Assembly (NCBI RefSeq): GCF_020535245.1
Contig: NZ_CP084910.1
Coordinates: 658,501 to 722,500 of the forward strand
Direction of reading: 5' to 3'
DNA: 64,000 bases
Origin: Asticcacaulis sp. AND118
GTDB lineage: Bacteria; Pseudomonadota; Alphaproteobacteria; Caulobacterales; Caulobacteraceae
Shown here: positions 26,614 to 35,265 of the stretch, in pieces
Numbering within the stretch: the first letter of the stretch is position 1
Layout of the letters: every line of letters starts with the position of its first letter
Position numbers and translations under genes: made by a program
Notes under the pieces: model-generated
What the model was told of the DNA's origin: nothing
The model's database searches: none
Seen by the model: only the letters and a program-made list of their open reading frames with translations

Positions 26614-28205
26614 CGCTCTTGACGTTCGGTGATTGCCGTCGCTGCGGGGCAGTCTTTCAGATCTTCCGACTGAGCGGGAAAAGATGCCTTGTGCACGCTT
26701 ACCTCAAGTGCCGTGCCCCCATGGCGCAGATTGAAGGTGATCGAGATGAGTTGATGCAGCAGCGCGATGATAGCGGCCTGCGGGTTGTCTGCCAGGGCGT
26801 TGCGCAGAGCCAATGTCCTGTAGGCCGTCAATTCCTGCAGGAGGCGCTCGGGGATGGGCTTCAGACCCTCGTCCTCTTCATCCGATGGCAGTCCGACGGT
26901 CTGGCCGCCGACGGTGATCGACGTCGGCTGGGCTGGCGGCAGAGTTCCCTCCTGCGCCTCGTTGACCGATGTGGCATCGGGCAGCACGGAATGGGTGCCG
27001 CTCTGCGTTTCATCTGTGGCTTCGTCTTCCAGCCGCACGAAGCCCCTCTCGACGACCGGATGGCCATCAGTGTTGAGGTAGATGAATGCGCCAGCTATCG
27101 TCACTTCGGCCGGATCGAACGTTATTGGCCGGGTCTCATAGCTCAGAAGTATTGTCTCGATCTCACCCAGCCGTGCGTCGATCGCCTCGGGCAGTTCATC
27201 TGCGTCTTTGTATTCGGCTTCAATCCGGTCGTATTCCTCCGTCAGATCGCGGTAGCGCTGGTCGTCTTCCTCGCTCAATTCAGCTGCCGTACCCGCGAGT
27301 TTGCGAAGGCCATCCTGGACGCCGTAGGGCAGGGAAATGCCGGCCTCTATCCATTTCCAGCCCTCATTGGCTATTTCTTGTGCGAGAGACTTGAGCTTTT
27401 CGGAGGCCAGTCGGTCGAGAAGGGCGACGTCCTGGAACCAGCCTCCATTGTCGGCGTTGAACAGATCACGCAGGATGACGCCACCGGCTGCCTCATAGAC
27501 CTCGGCGCCCACGAAGCGCGCCCGCTTGTCGGTGCCCTGCACAGTGCTTTCGGTCAGCATGCGACGGATCTGCCACGGTTCACTCTGCCAGGAATTGCCG
27601 ACTGTCTGCCAGATCTGTTCCTGGCGACCGTGGTCGTTGGAGACAGAAAAAGCCATCAGTTGTTCGAGCGTCATGCCGTCTTCCGCGTAAATGTCGAGGA
27701 GAGAGGGCGCGACAGTGACGAGACGCAGGCGTTGCTTGACGACCTGAGGCGTGACGAAGAAGGCGGCCGCGATGGCGTCATCCGTCATGCCCTTTTCGCG
27801 CATCGTTCTGAAGGCGCGATACTGATCAAGGGGGTGAAGCGGAGCGCGCTCGATATTCTCGGCGAGTGACACTTCCTCGATCAGAACATCGCCGTTGGCG
27901 TCCGATACCACACACGGCACCGGCGCTGATTTGGCCAGTCTTTTCTGCTTCACCAGCAGCTCAAGGGCGCGGAAGCGCCGGCCACCGGCCGGCACTTCGA
28001 ACATGCCGGTCTCAGCGCCGGCCGCATCCAAAACAGGACGAACGTGCAAGCTCTGGATCAGACCTCGGCGGGCAATCGACGCGGCCAGGTCTTCGATGGA
28101 CAGGCCGGCTTTGACCCGTCGGACATTTGATTGGCTCAGAACCAGCTTGTTGAAGGGGATGTCGCGGGACGACGACAGGGTGATCTTCTGGACGGGCGCA
28201 TTCAT
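26559..28205 (-). CDS. ParB/RepB/Spo0J-family partition protein, C-terminally truncated
   Basis: 548 residues from ATG 28205 (GGAG upstream). The ParB N-terminal nuclease-like domain is complete: SQSNVRRVKAGLSIEDLAAS, VPAGGRRFRALELL, SLAENIERAPLHPLDQYRAF; then the HTH (DDAIAAAFFVTPQVVKQRLR). An acidic central part and a domain with TAYRTLALRNALADNP follow. After ITERQERW at 26610 the frame passes into 16 foreign residues, because the helicase remnant is joined there; homologues continue for roughly 80-100 residues. This long ParB form typifies plasmids and ICEs of Sphingomonadales and Caulobacterales. The DNA-binding part survives, so some function is possible. Confidence 0.82.
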   Translation of the reverse strand: MNAPVQKITLSSSRDIPFNKLVLSQSNVRRVKAGLSIEDLAASIARRGLIQSLHVRPVLDAAGAETGMFEVPAGGRRFRALELLVKQKRLAKSAPVPCVVSDANGDVLIEEVSLAENIERAPLHPLDQYRAFRTMREKGMTDDAIAAAFFVTPQVVKQRLRLVTVAPSLLDIYAEDGMTLEQLMAFSVSNDHGRQEQIWQTVGNSWQSEPWQIRRMLTESTVQGTDKRARFVGAEVYEAAGGVILRDLFNADNGGWFQDVALLDRLASEKLKSLAQEIANEGWKWIEAGISLPYGVQDGLRKLAGTAAELSEEDDQRYRDLTEEYDRIEAEYKDADELPEAIDARLGEIETILLSYETRPITFDPAEVTIAGAFIYLNTDGHPVVERGFVRLEDEATDETQSGTHSVLPDATSVNEAQEGTLPPAQPTSITVGGQTVGLPSDEEDEGLKPIPERLLQELTAYRTLALRNALADNPQAAIIALLHQLISITFNLRHGGTALEVSVHKASFPAQSEDLKDCPAATAITERQERWPARRSNPPSSASSGTC

Positions 28206-28377
28206 GGCTCGACTCCTCGACGGGCAGCCGGGAGACTCTCTCTCGACCTCCAACCCGTCGCGAAGCCGGATGGCTTCTCTCACTCTCGCCCCGGCGCCCG
28301 CCCATGCTCCAACCTAGCCGACCGTCACCGACGTCCCGCTTACCGGCGCTGGATCTGGGCTGAAGAGTTGCGCCCGG

Positions 28378-28620
28378 CTACTCAGCCATGCGTTCATGGA
28401 ACTCCGCAGCGCATTGGTATCCTGCCGCGAAAGCCTCCGCGACCGTTGAAACACCTTGCGCGTCAGTGGCGATAAGGAAGCCTAGCCCGGCTGTTGTCAG
28501 TGTGGCGACGTCCCGATCATCATCGATGACGAAGCCTAACCGACGGCACTCCGCGTCGCCGAGTGCGCGATGCAGCTTCTCGATTTGGTGCAAATTTTGG
28601 AAATCCACTGCCTTCGCCAT
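28378..28620 (-). CDS. small hypothetical protein, paralogue of the gene at 1958
   Basis: 80 residues, soluble: MAKAVDFQNLHQIEKLHRAL, GDAECRRLGFV, VATLTTAGLGFL, VAEAFAAGYQCAAEF. It matches the 83-residue protein at 1958-2209 along its whole length, at roughly half identity. It stands alone between parB and the RES gene. No family recognised. Two diverged copies on either side of the island's left end suggest that such genes travel with mobile DNA in this lineage. Confidence 0.62.
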   Translation of the reverse strand: MAKAVDFQNLHQIEKLHRALGDAECRRLGFVIDDDRDVATLTTAGLGFLIATDAQGVSTVAEAFAAGYQCAAEFHERMAE

Positions 28621-28694
28621 GCAGCCAGAATATCATAGGTTGGCGAAACCTGTGCGACGGTTGGCGGCACACCGATTCGGTGACGAGGGGGCAT

Positions 28695-30170
28695 ATGACG
28701 GACGACGACGTGGACGAGTTGGCGGCAAAGCGGGTGTGCTTCAAGTGCATCGGTGAAGACTACATCAGCGAGGAAATCAGGTCTTCCGGCGGGTGGCGCA
28801 AATGCTCGTTCTGCCAGAAAACTCGCCAGACGTTCGACCTAGGGGATCTGGCTGGGCGTGTGGCCATGGCCTTCGATCATCACTACCGTCGAACCAGTCC
28901 AGACCCTAACCATTATGAGCGCATGCTGGCCAGTGACAGGGAGGCGAGCTTCGACTTCGAACGGCATGGTGATCCGGTCGTCTTCGCTATTGGCGACCTT
29001 TTGATATCCGAGCCAGAGATAGCGGAAGACGTGCAGCGAATTCTCGCGGAAGACAATGCCGACATTGAAGCCTCGAAGAGGGGGGAGGAGACGCCGTTCG
29101 AGTCCTGCACATATTATGCGCGCAAGCGCGCAGATTCCTGGGAGTGGGACCAGGCCTGGGCTGTTTTCGTTGAAAGCCTGAAAACCGAGGCAAGGTTTTT
29201 CAACGGTGCCGCATCTCAGATTTTGGAGGATGTATTCTCGAACCTTGATGAGCTTCATGCAAATGAGGACGAAGCGATCCTTGTAGCTGCGGGGCCGGGG
29301 ACCAAGGTGCCTCACCTCTTTCGGGCGCGGGCCTTTTTGAAGCCCGAAGCGATGTATGAAGCGTTGAAACGGCCGGACCTGTCAATCGGGCCGCCTCCGG
29401 CCTCGGTCGCATCGGCGGGGCGTATGAACCCATTTGGCATTTCCGTATTTTATGGGGCAACAGATTGGCCCGTAGCGCTTGCGGAGGTCCGACCGCCGGT
29501 GGGATGTCGTGTCGTTACCGCCAGGTTCGAGATAACGAGGCCCCTGACCCTTCTCGATTTGAGCGCATTTGAGCTGGTCGATCCGCCTGGTAGCTTTTTC
29601 GATCCGGCTTACTTGGGGCGTCTTGAGAAGGCCGCGTTCCTCAGAGAAATAGGCGCGAAGCTAACGGTGCCAGTGATGCCGGGCGATGAACCTTCGGACT
29701 ATTTGCCGACTCAGGCCGTGGCAGAGTTCCTCGCCTCGCGGGCTGAGCCCTCAGTAGATGGGATAATCTTTCCCTCTGTGCAATCGGCGGAGGTTGGAGA
29801 GAACGTAGTCTTGTTCAGGAAGAGCTGCAGGGTCGCGCCAATGGACTTGCCTCCTGATACCGAAATCGAGACCTTCAGCAATAAGACGTGGGATGAAGAA
29901 CCTGCAGCGCTTTTAGTGAGAGAATTCGCGCCCATACCGGATTCATTTCCCGGTGACGATGAACCGTCTCCTTACGCGATTTATCTGGCTGCAGGGCCGT
30001 ATGAGGACGACGAGTCGTTTGACGGCCGGGAACCTGCATTGCGCGTTGTCCCTGATGAGGTGGATGTCCACAAGATCGAAGGCGTCAAAATTGGTTCGTC
30101 GGCAAACCGGGTCACGCGCTATCGCATGGAAGTAATGCCCGGCGTAAGTTGGCGAGGCTTCACCAAATAG
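28695..30170 (+). CDS. HEPN/RES-NTD1 and RES-domain protein (putative NAD+-consuming toxin-like enzyme)
   Basis: 491 residues from ATG 28695 with GAGGGG before it. The N-terminus holds a CxxC pair twice (VCFKCIGED, RKCSFCQKT), as in HEPN/RES N-terminal domains. From about 225 comes a RES domain: HLFRARAF, GRMNPFGISVFYGATDW, ALAEVRPPVG, YLPTQAVAEFLA, VDGIIFPSVQS and NVVLF. RES enzymes such as MbcT degrade NAD+ by phosphorolysis, and the Arg, Tyr and Glu of RAR, FYGA and AEVR are their active-site positions. A C-terminal tail of about 90 acidic residues is extra. No Xre-type antitoxin gene lies beside it, so it is not a standard RES-Xre pair. Confidence 0.8.
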   Translation: MTDDDVDELAAKRVCFKCIGEDYISEEIRSSGGWRKCSFCQKTRQTFDLGDLAGRVAMAFDHHYRRTSPDPNHYERMLASDREASFDFERHGDPVVFAIGDLLISEPEIAEDVQRILAEDNADIEASKRGEETPFESCTYYARKRADSWEWDQAWAVFVESLKTEARFFNGAASQILEDVFSNLDELHANEDEAILVAAGPGTKVPHLFRARAFLKPEAMYEALKRPDLSIGPPPASVASAGRMNPFGISVFYGATDWPVALAEVRPPVGCRVVTARFEITRPLTLLDLSAFELVDPPGSFFDPAYLGRLEKAAFLREIGAKLTVPVMPGDEPSDYLPTQAVAEFLASRAEPSVDGIIFPSVQSAEVGENVVLFRKSCRVAPMDLPPDTEIETFSNKTWDEEPAALLVREFAPIPDSFPGDDEPSPYAIYLAAGPYEDDESFDGREPALRVVPDEVDVHKIEGVKIGSSANRVTRYRMEVMPGVSWRGFTK

Positions 30171-30241
30171 CAGGGACGCCGCGACCTCGTGTCCCAGAGC
30201 GTAACCATCGCCCAGGTGAGGCCGCTGCGTCCCCGCCTCAC

Positions 30242-30916
30242 TTACGCGGCCTGAATGTGGGATGGCCGTTCTTTGTAGAGAGGTCGGTAGAGGATGGCGA
30301 AGAAGGCCTCAGCGAGGTCAGGTGCAAGGTCCGGTTCAATATTTCTCACGGTGCCGGTGTAGCCTGAACCGCTGAAAGTGACCTTATCATTCGCGGAGCG
30401 CCCGGCGATCTCTCGAAAAGTTGCCAGCATAGAGCGCCTGATTTCGTCGCCAGCTGCGTCATAGAGGTAAGACTCCGTCTCCGGATCGAGAGAAAAATAG
30501 TCCCAGTGTATCAGGGCGTACTTACGCTTCTGCTCGATGTAGAAGAAGGGGATTTTGCGGGACTGGCATTGGCGATACCAGCGGTCGCCGAGATATCGAT
30601 CTTTAGTTCTGAAACTGACGTGGGTGCGATCAGGCAGTTCAGGTGCCCTTATAATTGCCAGGAGATCAACAGCAGGTGGCAGCTCGTAGCCGAATGTCTC
30701 AAGGCGTTGGCGAAACGCATCTGCATCGAGGTTGATGAGCAGCGGCCAAAAGGTGGAAACGCGTTGATTGTCAGCAAGGAAGGCGGCATGGGTCCGATAG
30801 CCTGCGGACGTCGCAAGGGCCTCGCTGAAATGCGCCGATTTTACGCTGGGGAACAATTTGCGCAGCGCGGATTTGATGAAGCGGACGTTATCGTCCGTTG
30901 AAAGCACGTAGCTCAT
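30242..30916 (-). CDS. hypothetical protein
   Basis: About 224 residues from ATG 30916 (AGGA lies upstream); the frame is open to 30988. Soluble. The first part reads STDDNVRFIKSALRKLFPSV, then HFSEALATSAGYRTHAAFLA, a helical module seen at the start of various unknown proteins; the middle holds DRTHVSFRTKDRYLGDRWYR and a Tyr/Lys-rich strand pair. No motif for an enzyme is visible. It faces the RES gene convergently with a 71-bp gap. Confidence 0.5.
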   Translation of the reverse strand: MSYVLSTDDNVRFIKSALRKLFPSVKSAHFSEALATSAGYRTHAAFLADNQRVSTFWPLLINLDADAFRQRLETFGYELPPAVDLLAIIRAPELPDRTHVSFRTKDRYLGDRWYRQCQSRKIPFFYIEQKRKYALIHWDYFSLDPETESYLYDAAGDEIRRSMLATFREIAGRSANDKVTFSGSGYTGTVRNIEPDLAPDLAEAFFAILYRPLYKERPSHIQAA

Positions 30917-31282
30917 TTGATCGATATCCTGACATGGATTGCATTCGCCGATTACGTGCAATCCCCAGAGATCGAACGTTGAGTGCATTCTGTGAAGCCG
31001 CAGCTTGGACCCGGCGACAGGTCTGGTCAGCGATACCGGCGAACATCTCGAGACCGATTCGTGCGTCCGGGCAATGTGTCCGAGACGTAGGGTTGTGGAA
31101 AAGTAGTCTAAGCAGCGGGGCGGTCATATCCGGCGACGCGCGATTCTTGATTATTCGTAGACAAACGGGCATAAGCCACCTGCTGCAAAGACGGACCTAG
31201 GCAACAGCTCGCCAGGAAACTGGTTCACACCCAAGCGTGGAATATCCAAGAAGCGTCCGATTTTTCTAATCAGTACCCGGCT
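30917..31282. other. gene-free stretch between two unknown genes
   Basis: 366 bp between the hypothetical gene and the HEPN gene. Open frames of 94 and 100 codons on opposite strands overlap here, but neither has a ribosome site, recognisable motif or paralogue, so I see no supported gene. It presumably holds the promoter of the gene at 30242 and the 3' region of the HEPN gene. Confidence 0.4.
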
Positions 31283-31945
31283 TCAGGGGCGCGCCTGCAG
31301 AAGTGCCGACACCCGCTCAAACTGTTGCATCCAAGCGGATAGGTTTGGGCGTCGCCAACTGACAAGGTTCAGGATTCGGTCTCTGTCATCTGGGAGGTTA
31401 CGTGCGAATATCGGTTCGTGATGCGCCACTCGATTGCGGAAATGTCGGATGATTTCCAGATCGGAATGGACCTTGGCGCGGGCAGCTTTGATGGAGAGGC
31501 TCGTGTCGTATCCGGGAAAGATATTGGCGAAATGTGAGGTCCAGAGTCTGCCATCTAGCCCCTTGATGAATAGGTACTGCCAAAAAGCAAATTTGAGTTC
31601 GGCGACGACTTTTCCTGCAGTGGCGTGGGCGCTGGCGCAGTTCTGGAGGTCCTTCTGGGGTGAATACCGCCCCTTGGCTGGAGCCAAGACGTGCCCAAAG
31701 CCTCGATTCAGGTGCCAGTTCGGACCAAACTCAGCTTCGACAGCTTCAACCGCGGCATTTCTGACAGCGACTTCGCAATACTGAAGAATGCTATAGAATG
31801 CTGCCGAAACTTCGGTATTCCAGATGCAGAGTTCCGCTGCCCGGCTCCGGTCGCCCTGAGTTTCTCGCAAGTAGGTAGCGAAACGGGGAGGGGAATGGAG
31901 GGCTTCGAAGGCTGAAAGCTGCTGCGCCGTGAGGTTATGCGGCAC
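31283..31945 (-). CDS. HEPN-domain Abi-like protein
   Basis: 220 residues, soluble and helical. It opens LTAQQLSAFEALHSPPRFAT, has AAELCIWNTEVSAAFYSILQ, then AVRNAAVEAVE and, at 170-178, RNRVAHHEP, the R-x4-H motif of HEPN ribonucleases as found in Abi_2-type abortive-infection proteins. These act by RNA cleavage when a phage or stress signal appears. It stands alone at the island's right end, between the unknown gene and the integrase, a usual place for a defence cassette. The Abi assignment is from motif and architecture only. Confidence 0.65.
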   Translation of the reverse strand: MPHNLTAQQLSAFEALHSPPRFATYLRETQGDRSRAAELCIWNTEVSAAFYSILQYCEVAVRNAAVEAVEAEFGPNWHLNRGFGHVLAPAKGRYSPQKDLQNCASAHATAGKVVAELKFAFWQYLFIKGLDGRLWTSHFANIFPGYDTSLSIKAARAKVHSDLEIIRHFRNRVAHHEPIFARNLPDDRDRILNLVSWRRPNLSAWMQQFERVSALLQARP

Positions 31946-32056
31946 GTGCTGAGCCCGAATTTTCTTGACTTTTTAGGCTCAGGGCGCTATTTCCCCTGCT
32001 GTACGGCTTTGGGGTACGCGGGCGAGAGCCTTCCCCCATCGTCAATAGATACAGAT

Positions 32057-32086
32057 GAAAAGCTCGCCGAGAGGCGGGCTTTTTTA
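32057..32086. terminator. bidirectional terminator after the integrase
   Basis: AAAAGCTCGCC and GGCGGGCTTTTTT pair around GAGA; on the minus strand the reverse also ends in T residues, so it can stop integrase transcripts 37 bp after the stop codon. Confidence 0.75.
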
Positions 32087-32122
32087 TGGTCTGGACTGCG
32101 AAGCCTAGCCGAAAGCGACCGA

Positions 32123-33217
32123 TCACTCTGCGGCCTCCGAAAGTGGCTTTGCTCGCTCTGGAAGCCATTTCCATCCCTCGTATTTGTCACCTTGTTGCCG
32201 AATGTGGGTGTAGCGCTTCAGGCTTTGCCATGACCTGTGTCCACTGACCGATGCCGCTCGCGGTATGCTGTACCCAATTTCCATCAGCCGGGAGATTCCG
32301 TCGTGACGAAGATCGTGGAAGTGCAGATCCTCGATCCCGAGGAACTGGCACGCCCTGGTAAAGGATGCGCTGATGGCGTCAGTTGTGAAGGGGAATATCC
32401 GATCGCTTGTCCGCGGCATCGCAAGAATGATCTGCAACGCTTCGGGGGTCAGGTCGCACCAGACATTGTTGCCGATTTTTTCGCCGGGGTTTTTCATATC
32501 CCGGACCAGCACTCGGCAGTGCTTCTCGTCTAAGTCACGCCAGAGGATGGTCACCATCTCCTCTTGTCGTCTCGTTGAGAAAATGGCGAACGGTACAATC
32601 AGCGTCATCGGCAGTTGCGAGGGGCGCCGGATCTGTCTGTCGGTATAGTGCGTTAAGATCGTGTCGAGTTCGTCGAGCGTGGGGCGCCGGTCCCTTTCCT
32701 TCGACTTTCCGGTCAGGCCAAGGCGCTTACAGACGACGAAGGCATCCTTCATTGCCTGCGGATCGAGTGGATAGCTCCACGCAGGTCTGGCGATGGCGAA
32801 GATAGCGCCTAGATGCGAGAGGTAGTTCGCCACAGTCTGGGGTGCTCTCGTGGCACTGAGCGTTTTCGCGAGACCCACTATATCCGCACTTCTGATCGAG
32901 GACGCCTTCTTGAAGGCGATATCATGGGTTTTAATGGCGTTCAGAACTTGAGCCTTCGTTCGGCCGATGGCTTTCAACGACTCATCGACATATCGCTGGA
33001 TAATGTCTCCGAGCGGAGGGTCATCCGCGAAAGCGCGCTGTAAGCCGCCAGGTTGAGCCAGATCGCTTTCGCGCTTTTCAAGCCAGGCAGATGCGGCCTG
33101 CTTGCGATCGAAGGTCTGTACTTCCCGATGTACGATCTGGCCCCCACGTCTTATAAAGACTTGAGCCTGATAGCTTACCGAGCCGTCTTTCCTTTGTCTG
33201 GTATGGATCGTTCCCAT
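32123..33217 (-). CDS. tyrosine recombinase (island integrase)
   Basis: 364 residues. An N-terminal arm-binding beta domain (MGTIHTRQRKDGSVSYQAQV), a SAM-like core-binding domain (about 70-160) and a catalytic domain with Arg in FSTRRQEEMV (216-217), HDLRH (H301, R304), GHRSW (H327) and the nucleophile Tyr336 in KRYTHIR. It cuts and rejoins DNA at att sites. It ends 180 bp before the dusA start and is transcribed away from it, the arrangement of dusA-targeting integrases. The motif cluster at 33231-33268 overlaps its promoter, so integrase binding may also repress its own gene. Confidence 0.93.
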   Translation of the reverse strand: MGTIHTRQRKDGSVSYQAQVFIRRGGQIVHREVQTFDRKQAASAWLEKRESDLAQPGGLQRAFADDPPLGDIIQRYVDESLKAIGRTKAQVLNAIKTHDIAFKKASSIRSADIVGLAKTLSATRAPQTVANYLSHLGAIFAIARPAWSYPLDPQAMKDAFVVCKRLGLTGKSKERDRRPTLDELDTILTHYTDRQIRRPSQLPMTLIVPFAIFSTRRQEEMVTILWRDLDEKHCRVLVRDMKNPGEKIGNNVWCDLTPEALQIILAMPRTSDRIFPFTTDAISASFTRACQFLGIEDLHFHDLRHDGISRLMEIGYSIPRAASVSGHRSWQSLKRYTHIRQQGDKYEGWKWLPERAKPLSEAAE

Positions 33218-33230
33218 GGTCTATTACCCC

Positions 33231-33268
33231 AGCACATCATGGAAAAAATAGCACATCAATGATGTGCT
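33231..33268. repeat. probable attR arm-type repeats (three copies), including a 19-bp perfect palindrome
   Basis: AGCACATCAT at 33231-33240, AGCACATCA at 33250-33258 and ATGATGTGCT at 33259-33268; the last two form a perfect palindrome around one base (33250-33268). They are the same 10-mer as at 3464-3558. It lies 13 bp upstream of the integrase start and about 125 bp before the CCCATGATG string in dusA. Confidence 0.65.
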
Positions 33269-33356
33269 ATCCACAGAAAAACGGGTCGAAATAAGGCGGC
33301 TTGAGTGTGAATGAGAATGGATGGTTCGCGTAGAAATGACTGATAAAAAAGAAAAA

Positions 33357-34406
33357 ATGAGCGAAAATAAGTATCCAAAATTCTCCGTGGCACCCATGAT
33401 GGACTGGACCGACCGTCACTGTCGCGCCTTTCACCGGACGCTGACGCGCGATGCGCTGCTCTATACGGAGATGGTCACTTCGCGCGCCGTCATCAACGGC
33501 GACCGCCAGAAGCTGCTGGGCTTTTCCGATGTCGAACATCCGGTGGCGCTGCAACTGGGCGGCTCGGAGCCGGACGAACTGGCGGCCTGCGCGAAAATCG
33601 CCGAAGAGTGGGGCTATGACGAGGTTAATCTCAACTGCGGCTGTCCGTCCGACCGCGTGCAGTCGGGCTCTTTCGGCGCGTGCCTGATGCGCGAGCCGCA
33701 ATTGGTGGCCGACTGTATGCAGGCCATGGGTGAGGCGACGACGCGGCCGGTCACGGTCAAGTGCCGCATCGGCGTCGACGATCAGGACGAGGAAGCGGCG
33801 TTGTTCGCGCTGGTCGAGGCCTGCCGCAAAGCGGGTGTGACGACCTTTATCGTCCATGCGCGCAAGGCGTGGCTGAAAGGTCTGTCGCCCAAGGAAAACC
33901 GCGACATCCCGCCGCTGAACTATGAACTGGTCTATGCGCTGAAGCGCGCCTGTCCGGACTTGACCATCGCCATCAATGGCGGCATCGGCACGCTGGATGA
34001 GGCCGAGGCGCATCTGAAACACGTCGACGGCGTCATGCTGGGGCGCGCCGCCTATCACGAGCCGGCCCTCTTGGGACAGGTCGATCGGCGTTTTTTCGGT
34101 AGCGAGGCGGATGTGGGGCCATTCGAAGCGCTGGAAGCCTATCGCCCTTACATGCAGGCGCAGCTTGAGACCGGGGTGCATCTGCCGGCGATCACGCGGC
34201 ACATGCTGGGTCTGATGCACGGTCTGCCGGGGGCGCGCGCCTTCCGCCGCATCCTGACGGTGGAGTCGATCCGGCCGGGTGCAGGTATCGAGGTGCTCGA
34301 TCAGGCTATCGAAGCGGTGCAGGACGCGCTGGCGGCGTCACAGGCGCGACGCGACGCGTATGAAGCCAGCCTTGGTGAGGCGGCCAACCTCAGGGATGCA
34401 GGATAA
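33357..34406 (+). CDS. dusA: tRNA-dihydrouridine(20/20a) synthase DusA
   Basis: About 349 residues from ATG 33357; in-frame ATGs at 33321 and 33336 are possible, and none has a good ribosome site. FSVAPMMDWTDRHCRAFHRT (FMN site and the sequence used by dusA integrases), NLNCGCPSDRVQSGSFGACL with the catalytic Cys, VKCRIGVDD, FIVHARKAWLKGLSPKENR and AINGGIGTLDEA are all DusA hallmarks. The enzyme reduces U20/U20a in the tRNA D-loop with NADPH. The first 12 codons lie in AT-rich DNA unlike the rest, as expected if the island supplied a new 5' end. It overlaps the next gene by 17 bp, tail to tail. Confidence 0.94.
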   Translation: MSENKYPKFSVAPMMDWTDRHCRAFHRTLTRDALLYTEMVTSRAVINGDRQKLLGFSDVEHPVALQLGGSEPDELAACAKIAEEWGYDEVNLNCGCPSDRVQSGSFGACLMREPQLVADCMQAMGEATTRPVTVKCRIGVDDQDEEAALFALVEACRKAGVTTFIVHARKAWLKGLSPKENRDIPPLNYELVYALKRACPDLTIAINGGIGTLDEAEAHLKHVDGVMLGRAAYHEPALLGQVDRRFFGSEADVGPFEALEAYRPYMQAQLETGVHLPAITRHMLGLMHGLPGARAFRRILTVESIRPGAGIEVLDQAIEAVQDALAASQARRDAYEASLGEAANLRDAG

Positions 34407-34920
34407 GGCTGCCCTTGGTGGCTTCGAAGCGGCTCAGGCGGCCGAGGTAGCTCATGCCCAGCAGCGAGGTCGACAGGCCGTCGGGGATGACCAGAGCCTC
34501 GACGTCTTCCATCTGGCTTTGACCGATCTGCATGCGGTCGATGACGATGCGCGCGGCTTCGGTCTTGCCGCTGGCGGTGGTGACCGACTGATCGTAGACG
34601 AGGGCGTTCATGTCGACCCCCAGCCGGCGGGCGTCCTGCGGCGTCAGGGCGACTACCGAGGCCCCGGTATCGACCAGAAACTTCACCGTGGTGGTGTTGA
34701 CGCGCGCCTCGGCCCAGAAATGGCCGTCGGCGGCCTTGGGGATGGCGGTGACGCCGCGGATAGTGCTGGGCGAGGCCGAAACGCTCTGCGACGCATCGAG
34801 ATGCACGACCGTGGCGGTTTCTTCGCTGGCGGGGCGGAAGCCTTCGAAGCGCGCGACCAGCAGGCCGGAGGCCACGGCGCTGGTGATGGCGCATCCCAGG
34901 ATAAAGGCTGACTTCAGCAT
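34390..34920 (-). CDS. retropepsin-like aspartic protease, membrane-anchored
   Basis: About 176 residues from ATG 34920 (frame open to a GTG at 34941). An N-terminal membrane anchor (AFILGCAITSAVASGLLVA) is followed by a periplasmic domain with FLVDTGASVVALT, the DTG active site of clan AA proteases in the TIGR02281 family, then SLLGMSYLGRL and a closing strand. These single-domain enzymes probably act as dimers in the periplasm; physiological substrates are unknown. It converges on dusA with a 17-bp overlap. Confidence 0.85.
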   Translation of the reverse strand: MLKSAFILGCAITSAVASGLLVARFEGFRPASEETATVVHLDASQSVSASPSTIRGVTAIPKAADGHFWAEARVNTTTVKFLVDTGASVVALTPQDARRLGVDMNALVYDQSVTTASGKTEAARIVIDRMQIGQSQMEDVEALVIPDGLSTSLLGMSYLGRLSRFEATKGSLILHP

Positions 34921-35265
34921 GACGTCTTCAACACCCACCACATTTCGGGTCGCCGGAATTTTTTTCGGCCTTGTCGCTAGGTTACAGGGATAAGGTTTTT
35001 TTATCGTGAATCGGAAATATGAGACGTATTCGGATCATTTGAATTTTATTATCTGTGGCTTGATTTTAAAAATATACAATAATATCAATTATATAAAATT
35101 TAAATTGAGAATTTTTTAGTCTGATTACGGAATATATGTTGTCATTTTTTCGATTTGTGGCACATTGGCGTCTGACGCGACGACGGCTGAGAGAGGTGAG
35201 AGTCCCCTGAGAGTTTGCGACGCGTCTTCTTGTTCATCTTGTCATGAAAAAGGAGGCGCATTGTG
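34921..35265. other. AT-rich gene-free stretch
   Basis: 345 bp, strikingly AT-rich between about 34995 and 35150 in an otherwise GC-rich region. I see no gene on either strand; it probably contains the promoters of the protease gene (left) and the 44-residue protein (right). The drop in GC suggests a foreign fragment or an unusually strong regulatory region. Confidence 0.5.

Noticed and set aside
30888-31200. Opposing 94- and 100-codon frames between the unknown gene and the HEPN gene
   Set aside because: They overlap each other, lack ribosome sites and show no motif or paralogue.
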